Made by a program: the position numbers and the translations under genes
From: UBA7957 sp965224675
GTDB lineage: Bacteria; Pseudomonadota; Gammaproteobacteria; Granulosicoccales; Granulosicoccaceae
DNA: 64,000 bases
Direction of reading: 5' to 3'
Assembly (NCBI GenBank): GCA_965224675.1
Contig: CBDDAA010000002.1
Coordinates: forward strand, 1,736,001 to 1,800,000
The notes under the pieces: model-generated
Told to the model about the DNA's origin: nothing
Databases searched by the model: none
The model's input: the letters and a program-made list of their open reading frames with translations, nothing else
Shown: positions 28,045-36,496 of the stretch, piece by piece
Layout: every line of letters begins with the position of its first letter
How positions within the stretch are numbered: position 1 is the stretch's first letter

Positions 28045-28302
28045 TCAACCCGCCAACTGACCTATAAAGGGGTTAGCAAAAGTAAAGAACAAGGCAATAC
28101 CAACACCTATCATGGTTACTGCATCAAGTAGTCCGGCCACAATAAACATTTTAACTTGAAGCATGGGAACCATTTCTGGTTGGCGCGCTGCACCTTCCAG
28201 AAATCGACCACCAAGCAGACCAAATCCGATAGCAGTGCCGAGGGCACCCATACCGATCAAAAGAGCAACAGCAATAGCTGTCATACCTATCACAGTTTCC
28301 AT
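28045..28302 (-). CDS. atpE: ATP synthase c subunit
   Basis: 85 aa, two membrane helices joined by the polar loop ARQPE. The ion-carrying acid in helix 2 is Asp in GLLDAVTMIGVG, as in proton-driven E. coli. The Gln/Glu/Ser-Thr set typical of sodium c-rings is not apparent. A 206-base gap precedes it after atpB; it contains only a short AT-rich palindrome near 28446-28458. Confidence 0.97.
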   Translation of the reverse strand: METVIGMTAIAVALLIGMGALGTAIGFGLLGGRFLEGAARQPEMVPMLQVKMFIVAGLLDAVTMIGVGIALFFTFANPFIGQLAG

Positions 28303-28508
28303 TTCTACTCCTGAATAGTTTTTTGAAATGTAAAAGAAAAATAATTCGACCCGGATAACTCAAGGGTTACACGTGATCCTAACAAGATATTGATTTTATA
28401 GGTAAAATTATTCATAAAGTCGCATCTCTAAGAAAAAATACGAGCAGAGAATTTCTCTCAATATCAATTTCTTGAATCATCATCGTATTATCCCAAGAAG
28501 TATCTAGG

Positions 28509-29357
28509 CTAGTGGTGTTCATGCGCCATGCTCAAGTAAACAATGGTCAACATCATGAAGATAAACGCCTGAAGAACAATCACCAATATATGGAATATGG
28601 CCCAAGGAACTGAAAGCATCCATTGAACATAAAATGGTAACAAGCCAATAAGGATAAAAATCAGTTCACCAGCGTAAAGATTTCCAAATAACCGTAATGC
28701 AAGAGAAATGGGTTTGGCGATCAAACCAACACTCTCCATCAAAAGATTAACAGGAACAAACATGTATTTTATTATTTTGTTATCACTACTAAAGGGTTGT
28801 AGGGTAAGCTCAGCTGTAAAACCGCTAAGACCTTTTATTTTTATACTATAGTAAAGAATAAGGAAGAAAACGGACAGTGACATTCCTAACGTAACATTTA
28901 CATCTGTAGTAGGCACAACCTTCATGTAGGGAATACCAACAGCCGCCGCAAGGGTTGGTATCCAATCTACGGGAATTAGATCCATCAAATTCATCAAGAA
29001 AACCCATACTGCAATCGTCAATGCAAGTGGGCCAATCACTTCGTTTTTACCGTGGAAGGTTTCTTTAACACTTTTATTTGCAAAATCCACAAGAATTTCT
29101 ACAAAATTTTGTAGCGGCCCCGGCACCCCAGAAGTAGCACGATCAGCACCTTTTTTGAACAACCAGATAAAAAACCCACCCAATAGAATCGACCAAAACA
29201 TAGAATCCAGGTGTATGGCCCAGAACCCCATCTGCTGTGCCTCTTTTGCACCGTGAGCTATCCCCAACCCATGCTCGGGGTGTACACCAAACGTTAAATT
29301 TTGAAGGTGATGTTGAATATAGCCAGAGACTGTTATTGTTTCTTGTTCTGTTGACAT
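28509..29357 (-). CDS. atpB: ATP synthase a subunit
   Basis: 282 aa, five to six membrane helices. Forms the ion channel next to the c-ring. The essential stator arginine is in LALRLFGNLYAG at about 218-229. The N-terminal region has a His-rich amphipathic part (HPEHGLGIAHG) as in other gammaproteobacteria. 21 bases after atpI. Confidence 0.97.
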   Translation of the reverse strand: MSTEQETITVSGYIQHHLQNLTFGVHPEHGLGIAHGAKEAQQMGFWAIHLDSMFWSILLGGFFIWLFKKGADRATSGVPGPLQNFVEILVDFANKSVKETFHGKNEVIGPLALTIAVWVFLMNLMDLIPVDWIPTLAAAVGIPYMKVVPTTDVNVTLGMSLSVFFLILYYSIKIKGLSGFTAELTLQPFSSDNKIIKYMFVPVNLLMESVGLIAKPISLALRLFGNLYAGELIFILIGLLPFYVQWMLSVPWAIFHILVIVLQAFIFMMLTIVYLSMAHEHH

Positions 29358-29378
29358 AAGTATTCAGTATATTTAAGT

Positions 29379-29762
29379 CTAACCAAATTTTCGGGATGTT
29401 AACCAAGGGACCAACCAATTTGTAAGCTGCAATAAAATAAACCCTACAAACACAGCTAAAATATTGATCGGTGTTACCAATGCGAAAGCCAGGCCAAATA
29501 GTATTCCCGTCAACAATATTTTAATTGATTCACCCACATAAAACGCGCGAAGAATTTTCTTCGCTGATCGTGCACCGCCATATTGGAATGTACGGTAGAC
29601 AAAGTACAAATTAGGAATAAAGTAGATTCCGGCGCCAACTAGTACAGAATACGCTGTAATTTCCCCCCAAAGCAGGCTTACAGCGGGTATAAAAATCACA
29701 AACATCAATTGGGTCAGCAATAAACGCCTTACCAATAATCTGTTTCTGAAAAATTTACGCAT
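29379..29762 (-). CDS. atpI: ATP synthase assembly protein AtpI
   Basis: 127 aa from ATG 29762, matching E. coli AtpI (126); the open frame continues 42 codons upstream but crosses the operon promoter, so that part is not coding. Four membrane segments. The FIPNLYFVYRTF segment and GESIKILLTG match the family. Helps assemble the c-ring or import magnesium; not essential in E. coli. First gene of the atp operon. Confidence 0.9.
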   Translation of the reverse strand: MRKFFRNRLLVRRLLLTQLMFVIFIPAVSLLWGEITAYSVLVGAGIYFIPNLYFVYRTFQYGGARSAKKILRAFYVGESIKILLTGILFGLAFALVTPINILAVFVGFILLQLTNWLVPWLTSRKFG

Positions 29763-29841
29763 GTAAAATTTTATGGTACCGATTAGTACTAACGGCAAAC
29801 ACAAACAGCTTGATTTTCCAAGCTTCCAGCTGCAGGCGCGC

Positions 29842-29870
29842 AGTATAAAGTTGTCGTTAATAGCGGTCAA
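29842..29870 (-). promoter_or_regulatory. Sigma-70 promoter of the atp operon
   Basis: On the minus strand a -35 TTGACC (29865-29870) and a -10 TATACT (29842-29847) are separated by exactly 17 bases; each hexamer differs from consensus at one position. Transcription would start near 29835, giving a leader of about 73 bases before atpI. Confidence 0.75.
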
Positions 29871-30005
29871 GACCACATCTCTAGCCAAAAATGAAAATTT
29901 TCAATCCTAATAAAGCTAATTACTAACTAATCTTCTATATTATCAATTGGTTATCATAAAAAAAAGGGGCTTTCAATATAACAAAATTAATGTGTACTAT
30001 TTATT

Positions 30006-30902
30006 TTAATGGATATGAGACAGGATCCCTTCCAGCTCATCTAATGAGGAATAGCAAACTTCCAGCTTGCCACTACCATTATTTTTATGTTTGATGTCAA
30101 CTTTTGAGCCTAACGTATCGGCCAACCTATGCTCTAAAGCTTGTATGTCTGGATCGGCTACTTGTGTATTTGCTGGTTTACTCACCTTTAATGTTGTTTC
30201 TTTATACGATTTCACTAAAGCTTCCGTCGCCCTCACGGATAGACCCTTTGCGATCACTTTTTGTGCAATAGCAGTTTGTTTCTCGCCAGTTACACCTAAT
30301 ATTGCTCTCGCGTGACCCATCTCCAGCTCACCCAATTCGAGCATGCGTTTTACATTATCGTTCAAATCAAGAAGGCGGAGTAAGTTAGTGACGGCTGCTC
30401 TCGAACGACCCACAGCTTCAGCTACCGTCTGATGTGTCATACCAAACTCTTCTTGCAGTTGTTGCAAAGCTCGCGCTTCTTCCAATGGATTCAGGTCTTC
30501 ACGTTGTATATTTTCTATTAATGAAACTGCAGCTGCTTGCGCATCATCGTATTGTTTAATGATGACGGGTATTTCATGCAAGTTTGCCAGTTGTGCTGCA
30601 CGCCAACGCCTTTCTCCAGCGATCAGTTCGAAGCCATTAGCATTTGGTCTTACAATGATCGGTTGAATCATCCCTTGTTTTATTATTGAATCGGCCAGTT
30701 CCTGTAGTGAATCCTGATCAAAATGAAGACGTGGCTGATAACTTCCTCTTTGTATCCGATCAATCGGCATCAACCTCATCATGTTATTTTCTGAGCTATC
30801 ATCAAACTCATTATCAGTATGTTTTTCGTTATTGGCAGTGGTGCGCTCTGCACTTCCAAGAAGCGCATTAAGCCCTCTGCCCAGTCCACGTTTTTTTGAC
30901 AT
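30006..30902 (-). CDS. parB: Chromosome partitioning protein ParB
   Basis: 298 aa. Starts with the family signature KKRGLGRGLNALLG. The CTP-binding N-domain (about 45-130) has GERRWRAAQLA; a helix-turn-helix region for parS lies at about 150-215 (TVAEAVGRSRAAV); the C-terminal dimerisation domain ends the chain. It loads on parS as a CTP-dependent clamp and recruits SMC. Two parS-like sites are in recF, about 9 kb away. 23 bases after parA. Confidence 0.97.
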   Translation of the reverse strand: MSKKRGLGRGLNALLGSAERTTANNEKHTDNEFDDSSENNMMRLMPIDRIQRGSYQPRLHFDQDSLQELADSIIKQGMIQPIIVRPNANGFELIAGERRWRAAQLANLHEIPVIIKQYDDAQAAAVSLIENIQREDLNPLEEARALQQLQEEFGMTHQTVAEAVGRSRAAVTNLLRLLDLNDNVKRMLELGELEMGHARAILGVTGEKQTAIAQKVIAKGLSVRATEALVKSYKETTLKVSKPANTQVADPDIQALEHRLADTLGSKVDIKHKNNGSGKLEVCYSSLDELEGILSHIH

Positions 30903-30925
30903 TTTATTCTTCTCTCTGATGCCAT

Positions 30926-31723
30926 TCAGGCAGGTTCTATTGCTCGGTCACTGCCTTTTTTTGCTTCTTTTCGTATTAATTCACCGGCTAGCGCGAGATA
31001 AGCCAATGCACCTCTGGATGCTTTGTCGTATTGAACAATAGATTGCCCATGGCTGGGTGCTTCAGCGAGGCGAACATTTCTTGGAATGATCGTTCTATAG
31101 ACCTGATCACCAAAGTGCTGAGTCAATTGCTGAGAGACTTCATTCCCTAACTTATTGCGTGTGTCAAACATAGTGCGCAACAATCCATCAACCTTGAGAC
31201 GAGCATTGACAGTACGACGCACATCTTCGATTGTAGAGATTAAAGATGATAGCCCTTCCAAAGCATAATATTCACACTGAATAGGTACAAGCACACTGTC
31301 TGCTGCGACAAAAGCGTTTAGTGTCAAAATATTTAACGAAGGTGGGCAATCAATAAGAATATAGTCATAATTGCTGCGTATTTCTTCTAGTGCTTTTCGC
31401 AAACGTTGCTCACGAGCAATTTTGTCCATTAGGGTAATTTCAGCAGCTGTTAGGTCAGCATTGGATGGGAGCACATTAAATTTTGCTTCCTCACTATAAG
31501 TTATACACTCCAATATGCTATTTTCGCCAAGTAAAACCTCACAGGCTGAACGTTCCAGATTATACTTATCAATACCACAGCCCATGGTCGCATTACCTTG
31601 AGGATCAAGGTCCACAAGCAGTATCCGTTGTTGCATTACAGACAATGCCGCCGCAAGATTGACACTTGTAGTCGTTTTTCCGACACCACCTTTTTGGTTA
31701 GCTATAGCAATTATCTTGCTCAT
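30926..31723 (-). CDS. parA: Chromosome partitioning ATPase ParA
   Basis: 265 aa. Deviant Walker A KGGVGKTTT at about 11-19 with both lysines, and Walker B YILIDCPPS near 117. Forms ATP-dependent DNA-bound dimers that pull ParB-parS complexes. No N-terminal helix-turn-helix is present, so it is a chromosomal (small) ParA. Upstream is a 10-bp inverted repeat that could regulate it. Confidence 0.97.
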   Translation of the reverse strand: MSKIIAIANQKGGVGKTTTSVNLAAALSVMQQRILLVDLDPQGNATMGCGIDKYNLERSACEVLLGENSILECITYSEEAKFNVLPSNADLTAAEITLMDKIAREQRLRKALEEIRSNYDYILIDCPPSLNILTLNAFVAADSVLVPIQCEYYALEGLSSLISTIEDVRRTVNARLKVDGLLRTMFDTRNKLGNEVSQQLTQHFGDQVYRTIIPRNVRLAEAPSHGQSIVQYDKASRGALAYLALAGELIRKEAKKGSDRAIEPA

Positions 31724-31767
31724 ATGAACCTTGTTGGTTTTTGATTAGTGAATTAATGAATTGATAT

Positions 31768-31795
31768 GTTTTCAATGAGTAACAGCATTGAAAAC
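31768..31795. promoter_or_regulatory. 10-bp perfect inverted repeat in the rsmG-parA gap
   Basis: GTTTTCAATG (31768-31777) and its inverse complement (31786-31795) flank an 8-base loop. The repeat lies 45 bases before the parA start and 20 bases after the rsmG stop. No T run follows on the minus strand, so an intrinsic terminator is unlikely. A protein-binding site or a processing hairpin between rsmG and parA mRNA is plausible. Confidence 0.45.
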
Positions 31796-31814
31796 GGGTT
31801 CTAAGGAATTATCC

Positions 31815-32447
31815 TCATAAACACTTTGTAAATGTTACTACATGACGGGCGCTCTGATCATTATAAATTTGAACGGGGGTAATTTCCTGTAAATGAAAAT
31901 CACCCACTTTGATAAGATCTAAGTGCGCAACATGGCCTAGCATCAGCACCAGACTGGTTTGTAAGTTACATAAATGACGCGTTTTCTCAACTATTGAATC
32001 AGGTGATGCCCAGGCTCTTGATATAAGACAATCAAAAAGTGTGCTTGGACAGTAGTTTTCAACCCGACTATGAACCACTTCTACATTACTCAAACTCAGT
32101 GTATTTTTTACATGTACTAAAAATCGTGTTTTTTTCGAATTACAGTCTACCAGTGTAAATTTTACCTCTGGACAACAAACAGCTAAAGGAATACCTGGAA
32201 GCCCACCTCCACTGCCGATATCTACAATATTTGTATACCCGGCGATAAACTGCCAAATACTGAGGCTATCCAATATATGCCGGCTAATCATGGCTTCCTT
32301 ATCCCGCACGGCAGTCAGGTTAAAAACCTTATTCCATTTTTCCAATAATTCAACATACACGATCAATGTTGATATTTTTTCTTCTTCAATGAAAATATTT
32401 TGAAATACTAATCCCTTCTTCAAACATTCACGCAATTTTAAATTCAA
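31815..32447 (-). CDS. rsmG: 16S rRNA m7G527 methyltransferase
   Basis: 210 aa (E. coli 207). Methylates N7 of G527 in 16S rRNA; loss gives low-level streptomycin resistance in many bacteria. SAM motif VDIGSGGGLPGIPLA near 70-84 and the substrate region LTAVRDKEAMISRHILDS are present. Starts with TTG that overlaps the mnmG TGA (TTGA), so translation is probably coupled. Confidence 0.95.
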   Translation of the reverse strand: MNLKLRECLKKGLVFQNIFIEEEKISTLIVYVELLEKWNKVFNLTAVRDKEAMISRHILDSLSIWQFIAGYTNIVDIGSGGGLPGIPLAVCCPEVKFTLVDCNSKKTRFLVHVKNTLSLSNVEVVHSRVENYCPSTLFDCLISRAWASPDSIVEKTRHLCNLQTSLVLMLGHVAHLDLIKVGDFHLQEITPVQIYNDQSARHVVTFTKCL

Positions 32448-34339
32448 GATGCACGCTTATTATTGTTCAAAGATTGTTTTTTTAAATGAACAAGCAAAAG
32501 AGATACTGCAGCCGGTGTTACCCCTGATATAAGTGATGCCTCACCAATGGTTGTTGGTTTTACGGCAATCAGCTTTTGTCGAACCTCTGACGATAGACCT
32601 CTTACATTCGAATAATCCATATCAGTGGGTAGTGTTTTTTTATACTGCTTCAATGCCCGTTCTATCTCGTTCTTCTGACGACTAATATAGCCTGCATATT
32701 TGGTTTGAATTTCAACTTGATCAATAACTTCTTTAGTTAAAGATTCCTTATTGATATCAAGTGCCTCTAGTAATGTTACAAGACCTACTTCAGGCATTTT
32801 TAAAATCTCTGTCGCAGTGCGTTCCTTATTAATATTTTTGCCTGTGAACTCCGTTATTTTATTTGCCTGACAAGTTTCTCGCCTGATCCAATAGTTATTT
32901 AGTTGTGACGATAGGCGTTCGACTGCCTCTTGTTTTTCGCAATACAAGCGCCATCTATTTTCATCGATTAAGCCTAATTCCCTACCTAATTCGGTAAGAC
33001 GAACATCGGCGTTATCTTCCCTTAACAAAAGTCGGTACTCCGCTCGACTGGTGAACATACGATAGGGTTCTTTAGTTCCGCTTGTAACCAGATCACTCAC
33101 CAGAACACCCAGATAAGCTTCATTTCGCGCCGGATACCAAGCATCTTTTTCCTTACACTTCAGTGAGGCGTTAATCCCTGCCAATAAACCCTGAGCCGCC
33201 GCTTCTTCGTAACCTGTTGTACCATTTATTTGACCGGCGAAAAACAAACCCCCAATATATTGGGTTTCCAATGTTGGATTCAATCCACGTGGATCGAAAA
33301 AATCATATTCTATTGCATAGCCTGCTCTTGTAATATGCGCTTTTTCAAAACCTTTAATCGAGCGAACATATTTATACTGAATATCAAAAGGGAGGCTGGT
33401 TGAAATACCATTTGGATAAACTTCAGGCGTGTTTAATCCTTCAGGTTCAACAAATATCTGGTGACTGGTTTTATCAGAAAAGCGCACCACTTTATCTTCA
33501 ATAGAAGGACAATATCGGGGTCCAACCCCGTCTATTTGACCACTAAAAAGCGGGGATCGATCAAGTGATGCCCGAATAATGTCATGTGTCTTTTCATTGG
33601 TCTTTGTAATATGACAAACGGTTTGTAATGGGTGATCATTGCTGCTACCCAAATAGGAAAAAACAGGAGTGGGGGTATCTCCTGCTTGCTTCTCTAATTC
33701 AGAGTAATCAATGGTTCTACCGTCTATTCTCGGCGGTGTACCTGTTTTTAGACGTTCAACGCTAAAGGGTAATTCACGCAATCGCGCCGCCAGTGTTATT
33801 GATGGCGGATCTCCCGCTCTACCGCCTGCGCAAGCTGTTTGTCCAATATGAATTTTTCCACCAAGAAAAGTCCCTACTGTTAATACAACGGTAGAGGAAA
33901 AAAAGGAAAGGTCCATTTGTGTAACGACACCACGAACCACATCATTCTCTATAATAAGATCATCAACGGCTTGCTGAAACAATGTCAGATTTTTCTGATT
34001 TTCTAAAACTTGTCTGACAGATTGGCGGTATAAACTACGATCTGCCTGTGCTCTGGTTGCCCGTACTGCTGGCCCTTTACGCCTGTTAAGTATACGAAAA
34101 TGAATGCCGGACTGGTCGGCAGCATGTGCCATTAGGCCACCCAGTGCATCGATTTCTTTGACTAAGTGGCCCTTGCCTATTCCACCAATTGCCGGATTAC
34201 AACTCATCTGACCAAGGGTCTCTATATTGTGTGTAAGTAATAGCGTTGTGGACCCCATTCTGGCCGATGCAAGTGCCGCTTCTGTTCCCGCATGCCCACC
34301 GCCAACAACGATGACATCATATTTTTTTTTGTAACTCAT
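32444..34339 (-). CDS. mnmG: tRNA uridine-34 carboxymethylaminomethyl synthesis enzyme MnmG (GidA)
   Basis: 631 aa (E. coli 629). FAD protein that, with MnmE, installs cmnm5U at the wobble base of several tRNAs. FAD-binding GGGHAGTEAA at about 13-22; GIGKGHLVKEIDALGG; the family signature GTPPRIDGRTI; and the C-terminal helical domain that binds MnmE. Lies in the same minus-strand unit as mnmE, 34 bases after it. Confidence 0.98.
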   Translation of the reverse strand: MSYKKKYDVIVVGGGHAGTEAALASARMGSTTLLLTHNIETLGQMSCNPAIGGIGKGHLVKEIDALGGLMAHAADQSGIHFRILNRRKGPAVRATRAQADRSLYRQSVRQVLENQKNLTLFQQAVDDLIIENDVVRGVVTQMDLSFFSSTVVLTVGTFLGGKIHIGQTACAGGRAGDPPSITLAARLRELPFSVERLKTGTPPRIDGRTIDYSELEKQAGDTPTPVFSYLGSSNDHPLQTVCHITKTNEKTHDIIRASLDRSPLFSGQIDGVGPRYCPSIEDKVVRFSDKTSHQIFVEPEGLNTPEVYPNGISTSLPFDIQYKYVRSIKGFEKAHITRAGYAIEYDFFDPRGLNPTLETQYIGGLFFAGQINGTTGYEEAAAQGLLAGINASLKCKEKDAWYPARNEAYLGVLVSDLVTSGTKEPYRMFTSRAEYRLLLREDNADVRLTELGRELGLIDENRWRLYCEKQEAVERLSSQLNNYWIRRETCQANKITEFTGKNINKERTATEILKMPEVGLVTLLEALDINKESLTKEVIDQVEIQTKYAGYISRQKNEIERALKQYKKTLPTDMDYSNVRGLSSEVRQKLIAVKPTTIGEASLISGVTPAAVSLLLVHLKKQSLNNNKRAS

Positions 34340-34373
34340 AAATTAATATTAATGACCTTTTTAAGAGTTCTGG

Positions 34374-35732
34374 TTATTTACCTATGCAAAAACTGGAAAA
34401 AATTTCTCCAATTAAATCATCACTTGTAAACTCTCCCGTGATTTCATTAAGCGCGTTTTGCGCATATCGCAGCTCTTCAGCAGCTAATTCTCCCGAGCCA
34501 GTCGTTAATAAGTGCTCACTTGCTTTGTCCACATAAGCTCTAGTTCGACGCAATGCGTCAAGATGTCTACGCCGAGCGGTAAAATTACCCTCAGTATGTA
34601 GATCAAAACCCATACTTGATTTTAAATGTGCCTTCAATAGTGGTACACCATCACCTGTCTTCGCCGACAAGTAGATGCAAACACTTTCTTCTACCTGTAT
34701 TTTTTTTGCGTTAATTGATCCTAAGTCAATCTTATTAAACACAAAATCGACAGGTGTTTTTTCCATTACCCAACTCGGTCGATGTGTTTTCTTATCATCA
34801 GCTGTAGACAGGACAATAACACGATCAGCGTTAGCAATTTGCTTATAGGCCCGTTTAATTCCTTCGAGTTCAATCGGATCATCACTATCACGAATCCCTG
34901 CTGTATCAATAATGTGTAAAGGCATACCATCAATATGAATTTGCTCAGACAGCACGTCTCTGGTTGTACCTGGTATTGAGGTTACAATAGCACTGTCATT
35001 TCCAGTTAAGCTGTTTAACAAACTCGATTTTCCCACATTGGGTTCACCAGCAATGACCACCCTCATACCTTCCTTGAGCAGACGTCCCTGCTTTGCCTGT
35101 CTCTCAATATTGTTGAAATTTTCTATTAATTTTTTAATACGCTGATGAATCTCATCACTGTCTAGAAAATCAATTTCTTCTTCAACAAAATCAAGTGCGG
35201 ACTCAATATATACCCTTAATTCAATTAATTGAGTTAATAGATTGTTTATTTTCTCTGAAAATACACCCTGCAGAGATTGTAGCGCTGCCTGAGCGGCTTG
35301 AGTTGATCCGGATTCAATCAAATCACTCACTGCTTCGGCCTGCGTTAAATCCATTTTATCGTTAAGAAATGCGCGTTCAGTAAATTCACCAGGTCGGGCA
35401 ATTCTGCAACCTAACTCTACGACTCTTTTCAGGATTAAATCCAATACGATAGGTCCACCGTGCCCTTGCAGCTCCAAAACATCTTCCCCGGTATAGGAAT
35501 TAGGTGCTTTGAAAAAAATAGCCAATCCTTTATCTATGGGATTTCCATTATCGTTATGAAAAACACAGAAATGTGCATGCCGTGCTATCGGATCTATTAA
35601 AGTAATATTACAGGCAATGGAAAAACTTTCGGGCCCACTTACTCTTATTATACCTATGCCGCCACGCCCTGGTGGGGTTGCAATTGCTGCTATCGTCTCC
35701 TGACAGGTTGCCTCGGAGCTACCATTTCTCAT
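34374..35732 (-). CDS. mnmE: tRNA modification GTPase MnmE
   Basis: 452 aa. N-terminal tetrahydrofolate-binding domain (about 1-120), helical domain, and an inserted GTPase domain (about 215-375): G1 GEPNVGKSS, G2 TTRD, G3 DTAG, G4 NKID. The C-terminal CIGK tail with the catalytic Cys is intact. Partner of MnmG. In nearly all gammaproteobacteria yidC sits just upstream; here only 29 bases separate mnmE from yidD. Confidence 0.98.
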   Translation of the reverse strand: MRNGSSEATCQETIAAIATPPGRGGIGIIRVSGPESFSIACNITLIDPIARHAHFCVFHNDNGNPIDKGLAIFFKAPNSYTGEDVLELQGHGGPIVLDLILKRVVELGCRIARPGEFTERAFLNDKMDLTQAEAVSDLIESGSTQAAQAALQSLQGVFSEKINNLLTQLIELRVYIESALDFVEEEIDFLDSDEIHQRIKKLIENFNNIERQAKQGRLLKEGMRVVIAGEPNVGKSSLLNSLTGNDSAIVTSIPGTTRDVLSEQIHIDGMPLHIIDTAGIRDSDDPIELEGIKRAYKQIANADRVIVLSTADDKKTHRPSWVMEKTPVDFVFNKIDLGSINAKKIQVEESVCIYLSAKTGDGVPLLKAHLKSSMGFDLHTEGNFTARRRHLDALRRTRAYVDKASEHLLTTGSGELAAEELRYAQNALNEITGEFTSDDLIGEIFSSFCIGK

Positions 35733-35761
35733 AGGGTAAAACCAAAAATCTACAGTTTTTT

Positions 35762-36010
35762 CTAATTACGATCGATTGATTCTGGCACGGGATCATATCC
35801 ACCAGGATGAAAGGGGTGACAGCGCATTAATCGATGTGTTCCCATATATAAACCGCGCAAAACACCGTAACGCTTAACTGCCACACACGTATACTCCGAG
35901 CAACTGGGTGAAAATCGGCAAGCAGGTAGAAACAAAGGACTAACCCACCGCTGGTAGAATTGTATTAAATATACGATTAGTTTTTTAATGAATGAACCTA
36001 TGGTTTTCAT
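35762..36010 (-). CDS. yidD: Membrane protein insertion efficiency factor YidD
   Basis: 82 aa. Small membrane-associated protein with conserved CRFSPSCSEY and HPGGYDPVPE segments and an N-terminal amphipathic helix (FIKKLIVYLIQFYQRW). Assists insertion of proteins by YidC. Its usual neighbours rnpA (upstream) and yidC (downstream) are missing at this locus, which makes it the first gene of a yidD-mnmE-mnmG-rsmG unit. Confidence 0.93.
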   Translation of the reverse strand: MKTIGSFIKKLIVYLIQFYQRWVSPLFLPACRFSPSCSEYTCVAVKRYGVLRGLYMGTHRLMRCHPFHPGGYDPVPESIDRN

Positions 36011-36496
36011 TTCAACTCTTACGACGTTTCTATGTATGTAAAACCCTGCCTAGTCTCTTTACTACTATATAACAGGGTAGAAAGTGCGGATGATAGAGTT
36101 TAGCCTCTAAGAGTGTCAATCAAAAATAACTAAGCCAAGTTACAATCCACCTGTGGATAACTATACAAAAGCGGTATAAACTGAGCGCGTAGTGACGCTT
36201 AAGATTTTATATTTATCTGTTTTAATGTGACTCCTTACATTGCGTGTTCTACCAATCTCTCTAAACCTGAACAATTATTAAAATTATGCCATCTTGCAAG
36301 TCTATCTACTGGTTTTACGGAAAATATTTCTTTATTAACATGTGATTCCCTCTACATGTTACCTGAAGTTTTCTCCTATGCTCAAATAGTCTTTGGGCAA
36401 AGACCAATATCGGACTTAGCCATTGTGTTTTTTAAAAATTATCCGGTAGAGAACACAAACATTTTACTCAAACACCTGTTTCTGCGGAGAAGACCT
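36011..36496. other. Gap between yidD and dnaA: promoter, DnaA box, no rpmH or rnpA
   Basis: This 486-base stretch normally carries rpmH and rnpA on the yidD strand. I find no frame resembling ribosomal protein L34 or the RNase P protein on either strand. It holds a minus-strand promoter (36090-36119) and one perfect DnaA box TGTGGATAA at 36152-36160. A plus-strand frame from GTG 36227 is open into dnaA but does not resemble DnaA or any family I know. Confidence 0.7.
36090..36119 (-). promoter_or_regulatory. Sigma-70 promoter for yidD-mnmE
   Basis: On the minus strand a perfect -35 TTGACA (36114-36119) and -10 TATCAT (36090-36095) are 18 bases apart. The predicted start is about 36083, some 73 bases before yidD. 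In most relatives the corresponding promoter drives rpmH first. A DnaA box lies 33 bases upstream of the -35 and could link expression to initiation. Confidence 0.65.

Noticed and set aside
33280..33300. CACGTG-containing sequence in mnmG as a third parS
   Set aside because: Outer positions do not match TGTT...AACA; only the core palindrome is shared. The CACGTG sites in comF and argH and near 28369 fail the same test.
36227..36496. N-terminal extension of DnaA of about 90 residues
   Set aside because: Not similar to DnaA, lies in the intergenic region, and the TTG at 36497 has a better ribosome-binding site and matches E. coli DnaA from the first residue.
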